54,302 bases of DNA from Vibrio intestinalis (lineage in GTDB: Bacteria; Pseudomonadota; Gammaproteobacteria; Enterobacterales; Vibrionaceae), in NCBI RefSeq assembly GCF_025195085.2, contig NZ_JANAVY020000023.1:1-54302 (forward strand), read 5' to 3'. Position 1 is the first letter of the stretch, and each line of letters opens with the position of its first letter. The position numbers were made by a program, and so were the translations under genes. Below, one piece after another: positions 51,007-54,302 of this stretch. A model generated the notes under the pieces. It was not told where the DNA came from. It saw nothing but the letters and a program-made list of their open reading frames with translations, and ran no database searches.

Positions 51007-53676
51007 ATGGAATTAATCTTTGTAGGCGCTCTGGCCATCATAGCGCTTGCCATTGTCACACCTATCATTGCTTTTAAAGCGAATGAAAAAGCCAACCGAC
51101 TAGAACAACAACTTCGTCAACTTTATCGCGAAGTAGACCAGCTGAAATCACAAATTAAAGTACCGAAGCAAGAGGTGGTTCAGGAGACTGTTCCAGAAAG
51201 CATCGTTGCGAATGAACCTCAGCCAGAACCCCAACCTGCATTCAATTCTACTCCTGAAGAGAATCAGCCAAGTGTCGTAACTACTAAGGTAGAAATCGCT
51301 CCAGCTCAACCAAAACATGAGCCTAATGCCATTCATCAGTGGTTTGATAAATGCTTTGATCACATGCGTGACAACTGGTTAGTTTGGGTTGGTGGCTTAG
51401 CTATGGTCATCGGTGCGGGCTATTTGGTACAGGTCGTCGGTAGTAACTTTACCTTCCCGCCACTTGCTCGCGTGATGGCTGCAGCGGCAATCTCATTGTG
51501 TCTTGTCGCGATTGGCGAGTGGACACATCGTAAGATCAGCGCTATCTCAACCTCGTTTATCAATGACAAAGCTGACGCCTATATCCCTGCAGCTTTATAT
51601 GCCTCAGGTATGAGTGGCTTCTATGCGACTGTCATTTTCTCTACCGTGGTATATCAGTTTTTTAGTCCGACAATTGCATTGATAGCAATGGCCTCATTGG
51701 CACTATTGTGTTTGGCACTCACTGCTCGCCTCGGCCCTTTGATGACAGCTTTAGGTCTATTTGGCGGATACACAGCACCATTTTGGATTGGCGGTAGCGA
51801 GCCCAATTATCTGTTGCTCTCTAGCTATATCTTAACCATTACACTCGCTGGGCTACTGACTAAATTCCGCAATAGAATTGAATGGCTTGCGTCTGCCATT
51901 TCAGTCGCTCATGGATTATGGCTATTCCTTATTGCCACCAGTATTCCCTCTGAGCAGATTATCTCTTGGTTCTTACTATTTATTCCGATTAGTAGCTACT
52001 TGCTGATTTTCACTCCAGTCATGGGTTGGAAATTGGATCTTCGCTTCAAGCCACATGCACGTTGGCCGTTATTCCATCCACTGATTCCATCAGTATTGCT
52101 AGCTGGCATCACTGCGCTAGTCATTGAACGTTCGCTCACTCTCAGCAGCGGTTATCTGATGACGTTTGTTTTCCCAGCACTTTTATTGCTCATACCCGCG
52201 TTCAAACGTCGCTTAACCCAAAGAGTTTTCTATGGAGTGACTTTAGTTGCGATCGTACAAATGATTGCTGCGGCAGTCGTCATCGCCAATGAGACATTGA
52301 CCGGAGAAGTTTGGCTGGTATTCGCGTTCTTAATACTCATCGCCAGTGGCCGAGTCTATAGTCAGCATTTACTTGGTGACAAAAGCAAAATCGCCTATTG
52401 GATGGCGACGCTCACATTGCCAACCTTATTGACCACGACACTGATCTATCTGAATTTTGAGTTTATCCCTTACCTAGACAGCTGGGCTATTTTTAGTTTC
52501 ACGGTTTTGGCACTTACGCTATTTGCGGCAAATAAACTTCAATACCTAGTTAAAGAAAGTGCTATTGCCGTTCATGTATTAGTCCTGGTTCTTAGTTACT
52601 GTTACCTAAACGTCGAACTGCTGCCATTGGCAATCGCGCTTCAGACCTTAGTGGCTTGTTGGCAGCAGAAAACCCAACTTTGCTCAATAGGGACCACCGC
52701 CATTAAAGCGATCATGACATTACTGATTGTTAAGATGTCGCTGATTCCATTCATACCACAGCTACAAATTACATTACTGCCTGATTGGCTTTGGGCCTTG
52801 ACCAGTTTTGTTCCAGCCATCATCATTTTAGTCATCGCACGACAGCTGATTAATTCAATAGATCGTACTTTCGAAGAATGGTTTGATGCAGCCATTTTGC
52901 ACCTAGCGGTACTTGTTACCTTTACCCAAACCAATTACTGGTTATTGGATAGTTATAACTTCCTCGCCGAAATAAGCTTCTACAGCGTTGCATTGTTTAG
53001 TTGCCAAGCGCTTACTCTATATGGTGTTTATCAAGCCAAACTGCGCATTACAACCAAGCTAAAGAGTTTTTATCATTACTATTCAATGGCGCTACTAGGT
53101 TTGGCAAGTGTCTTAATATTGGTGCAGAATACCGTTTATCAGCCACTAATTAATACGTACGTCACAGGGCAAGATTGGCCTCTGATTAACTGGTTGGCCA
53201 TTGGGTGGGTCATCCCCGCTACAATTCTGATTGCGTTAACGCACAAAGGGTTATTTTCATCCCCAGTCAAAGCTTTACATCTTTACTCAGTAGCGGCTGG
53301 AATTCTCGGAGTCTGGGTTATCTGCTCTATTCGACAATTCTGGCAAGAGGGTGACATCACACTCAATCAGCCAACTGGAATGGCCGAGATGTTCAGCTAT
53401 TCCATTGCGATCATAGTGGCGGGCGCAGGCACAACTTACATGGGCGTAAAACTACACAAAGCAATCATACAAAAAGTTGGATTAGTGATGCTTGGTGTTG
53501 CGGTCTGTAAAGTGTTCTTACTTGATACTGCGGCATTAGAAGGCATCTGGCGTGCAATCAGCTTCCTTGGCCTTGGTGGTTCACTCATTGCCCTAGGTTG
53601 GCTATTCCAACGCTTACATTACCGTTCGCAACGTAAAAAAGCAGAGAGTAATGAGACTGTAAACTCTGTCGAGTAA
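51007..53676 (+). CDS. DUF2339 family large membrane protein
   Basis: 889 residues. An N-terminal helix (about 3-22) precedes a coiled coil (about 27-50) and a Pro/Glu/Gln-rich linker (about 55-110). About twenty-four transmembrane helices follow, from WLVWVGGLAMVIGAGYLV to the C-terminus, ending in a basic tail. DUF2339 function is not known. It appears to be a single-gene unit with a terminator after it. Confidence 0.88.
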   Translation: MELIFVGALAIIALAIVTPIIAFKANEKANRLEQQLRQLYREVDQLKSQIKVPKQEVVQETVPESIVANEPQPEPQPAFNSTPEENQPSVVTTKVEIAPAQPKHEPNAIHQWFDKCFDHMRDNWLVWVGGLAMVIGAGYLVQVVGSNFTFPPLARVMAAAAISLCLVAIGEWTHRKISAISTSFINDKADAYIPAALYASGMSGFYATVIFSTVVYQFFSPTIALIAMASLALLCLALTARLGPLMTALGLFGGYTAPFWIGGSEPNYLLLSSYILTITLAGLLTKFRNRIEWLASAISVAHGLWLFLIATSIPSEQIISWFLLFIPISSYLLIFTPVMGWKLDLRFKPHARWPLFHPLIPSVLLAGITALVIERSLTLSSGYLMTFVFPALLLLIPAFKRRLTQRVFYGVTLVAIVQMIAAAVVIANETLTGEVWLVFAFLILIASGRVYSQHLLGDKSKIAYWMATLTLPTLLTTTLIYLNFEFIPYLDSWAIFSFTVLALTLFAANKLQYLVKESAIAVHVLVLVLSYCYLNVELLPLAIALQTLVACWQQKTQLCSIGTTAIKAIMTLLIVKMSLIPFIPQLQITLLPDWLWALTSFVPAIIILVIARQLINSIDRTFEEWFDAAILHLAVLVTFTQTNYWLLDSYNFLAEISFYSVALFSCQALTLYGVYQAKLRITTKLKSFYHYYSMALLGLASVLILVQNTVYQPLINTYVTGQDWPLINWLAIGWVIPATILIALTHKGLFSSPVKALHLYSVAAGILGVWVICSIRQFWQEGDITLNQPTGMAEMFSYSIAIIVAGAGTTYMGVKLHKAIIQKVGLVMLGVAVCKVFLLDTAALEGIWRAISFLGLGGSLIALGWLFQRLHYRSQRKKAESNETVNSVE

Positions 53677-53698
53677 TACAGTGAGTTATTGCAGTTCT

Positions 53699-53725
53699 AA
53701 GCCCGCTATTGAGCGGGCTTTTTAT
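53699..53725 (+). terminator. Terminator after the DUF2339 gene
   Basis: AAGCCCGCT/AGCGGGCTT type stem around ATTG followed by TTTTA. Confidence 0.9.
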
Positions 53726-53727
53726 TT

Positions 53728-54061
53728 GTCTTCGTATAAAGAACTGGTCACATAGTGTTGGAAGGTCGATTCGAAGAGGTTGGCTAAATGAGCCTATTTG
53801 TCACCTTAAGCACGACGGTAAGATAAAGGCCTTCCAAGTCTATTAGAATCAATTACGCACCGCGAAATCCCGTTAAATAGTTCGATTCAAGGCTTCTAAG
53901 GCCGCAAGTCTTGCCTTGCGAGTGGTACTAGTTGATGACGCACATCGTTTGTATAGTGATCTAGAGTCTAAGGCTGATTCTGGATAACTATATGAATAGT
54001 CGTTATTTAAAACAGACAAAAGCTGTTACTGAAAGGGGTACTTGATGCGCTGTAAAACGAC
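53728..54061. other. Intergenic region with no recognised gene
   Basis: About 330 bases between the DUF2339 terminator and the rrn-side terminators. I see no open frame with a ribosome-binding site, no tRNA and no clear repeat. It may be decayed sequence. Confidence 0.5.
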
Positions 54062-54084
54062 AAAAACCAGTCCGAAGACTGGGT
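54062..54084 (-). terminator. Second terminator of the leftward tRNA/rRNA transcript
   Basis: On the minus strand CCAGTC/GACTGG with a TTCG tetraloop is followed by TTTTT. It lies about 70 bases beyond the first terminator. Confidence 0.75.
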
Positions 54085-54150
54085 TTCTAAATGCATGCGA
54101 GATAGGTAAATGTCTAATTATAGATTCATTCCGTACATACCACGCAAACG

Positions 54151-54181
54151 AAAAAGCCCTAGCATTTCTGCTAGGGCTTTG
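54151..54181 (-). terminator. First terminator after tRNA-Asp
   Basis: On the minus strand AAAGCCCTAGCA/TGCTAGGGCTTT with a short loop and TTTTT, 13 bases after the tRNA 3' end. Confidence 0.9.
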
Positions 54182-54193
54182 TCTTGAAATAAG

Positions 54194-54270
54194 TGGCGGA
54201 GCGGACGGGACTCGAACCCGCGACCCCCGGCGTGACAGGCCGGTATTCTAACCAACTGAACTACCGCTCC
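54194..54270 (-). tRNA. tRNA-Asp (anticodon GTC)
   Basis: Read on the minus strand the 77-base gene begins GGAGCGGTAGTTCAG and ends with an encoded CCA. The acceptor stem GGAGCGG pairs with CCGCTCC, the anticodon GTC is at 54234-54236, and the T-arm contains GGTTCGAGTCC. In Vibrio tRNA-Asp often closes rRNA operons after 5S. The sequence to the right edge (AAATTTAGACTCAAGAGTC on the minus strand) fits such a spacer, though 5S itself is outside the window. Confidence 0.97.
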
Positions 54271-54302
54271 GCACTGGTTAGACTCTTGAGTCTAAATTTA
54301 AA

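Noticed and set aside
54042..54251. 69-codon frame at the right edge
   Set aside because: It runs through two terminators and most of the tRNA-Asp on the opposite strand. The apparent DGTRTRDPRRDR tail is the familiar artefact of translating a tRNA complement.

Overview
The window is ordinary, densely coded chromosomal DNA of a gammaproteobacterium, almost certainly a Vibrio (large chromosome). This rests on protein sequences close to Escherichia coli/Vibrio orthologues, on gene blocks shared with both, and on Vibrio-typical neighbours (ArsJ cluster, EAL-HDOD protein, membrane-anchored RRM protein). No insertion sequence, prophage, integron or CRISPR array was seen.

Layout. The left edge (1-370) is the promoter and leader region of an rRNA operon reading leftward out of the window. 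Next come a membrane-anchored RRM protein and the block murI / DUF71 ATPase / btuB with a cobalamin riboswitch / trmA / yijD-fabR / sthA, matching the E. coli sthA-fabR-yijD-trmA-btuB-murI-rrn order. At 8.8-16.9 kb are dinF, a methyltransferase with Fur-like boxes, lexA with two SOS boxes, dgkA, plsB, ubiCA and a FliL-like protein. At 17-25.2 kb are glpG, glpE, a DnaA-box cluster, rpoH, ftsX-ftsE-ftsY, rsmD, yhhL, a MarC-type protein, yecH and yhhN. A long AT-rich gap holds an unannotated 26-codon membrane-peptide gene (25976-26056), followed by a HEPN-like DUF4145 protein, a DUF2500 protein and an acyltransferase.

At 28.3-31.6 kb lies an arsenate-resistance cluster (arsR, GAPDH, a CX5R phosphatase, arsJ). 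Then come an EAL-HDOD protein, rhtB, pldB, yigL, an EVE protein, a lipoprotein coupled to a DTW enzyme, and the yigB-xerC-DUF484-dapF-lysA-lptM / cyaY / cyaA / hemCDXY block known from E. coli. A small cytochrome c, a DUF2339 membrane protein, and a tRNA-Asp with tandem terminators on the minus strand complete the window. The tRNA-Asp probably ends a second leftward rRNA operon, so the window would span the interval between two co-oriented rrn operons.

Functional themes: B12 uptake and possible salvage, envelope lipid synthesis (fabR, plsB, dgkA, pldB), SOS and heat-shock control, cell division and SRP targeting, tetrapyrrole synthesis, lysine/peptidoglycan precursors (dapF, lysA, murI), and arsenate detoxification. 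The least explained items are the 26-aa peptide, the phosphatase in the arsJ operon, the Fur-box methyltransferase beside lexA, the DnaA-box cluster next to rpoH, and the expanded Ala-Glu repeat in FtsY. All calls come from reading the sequence; no database search was run.
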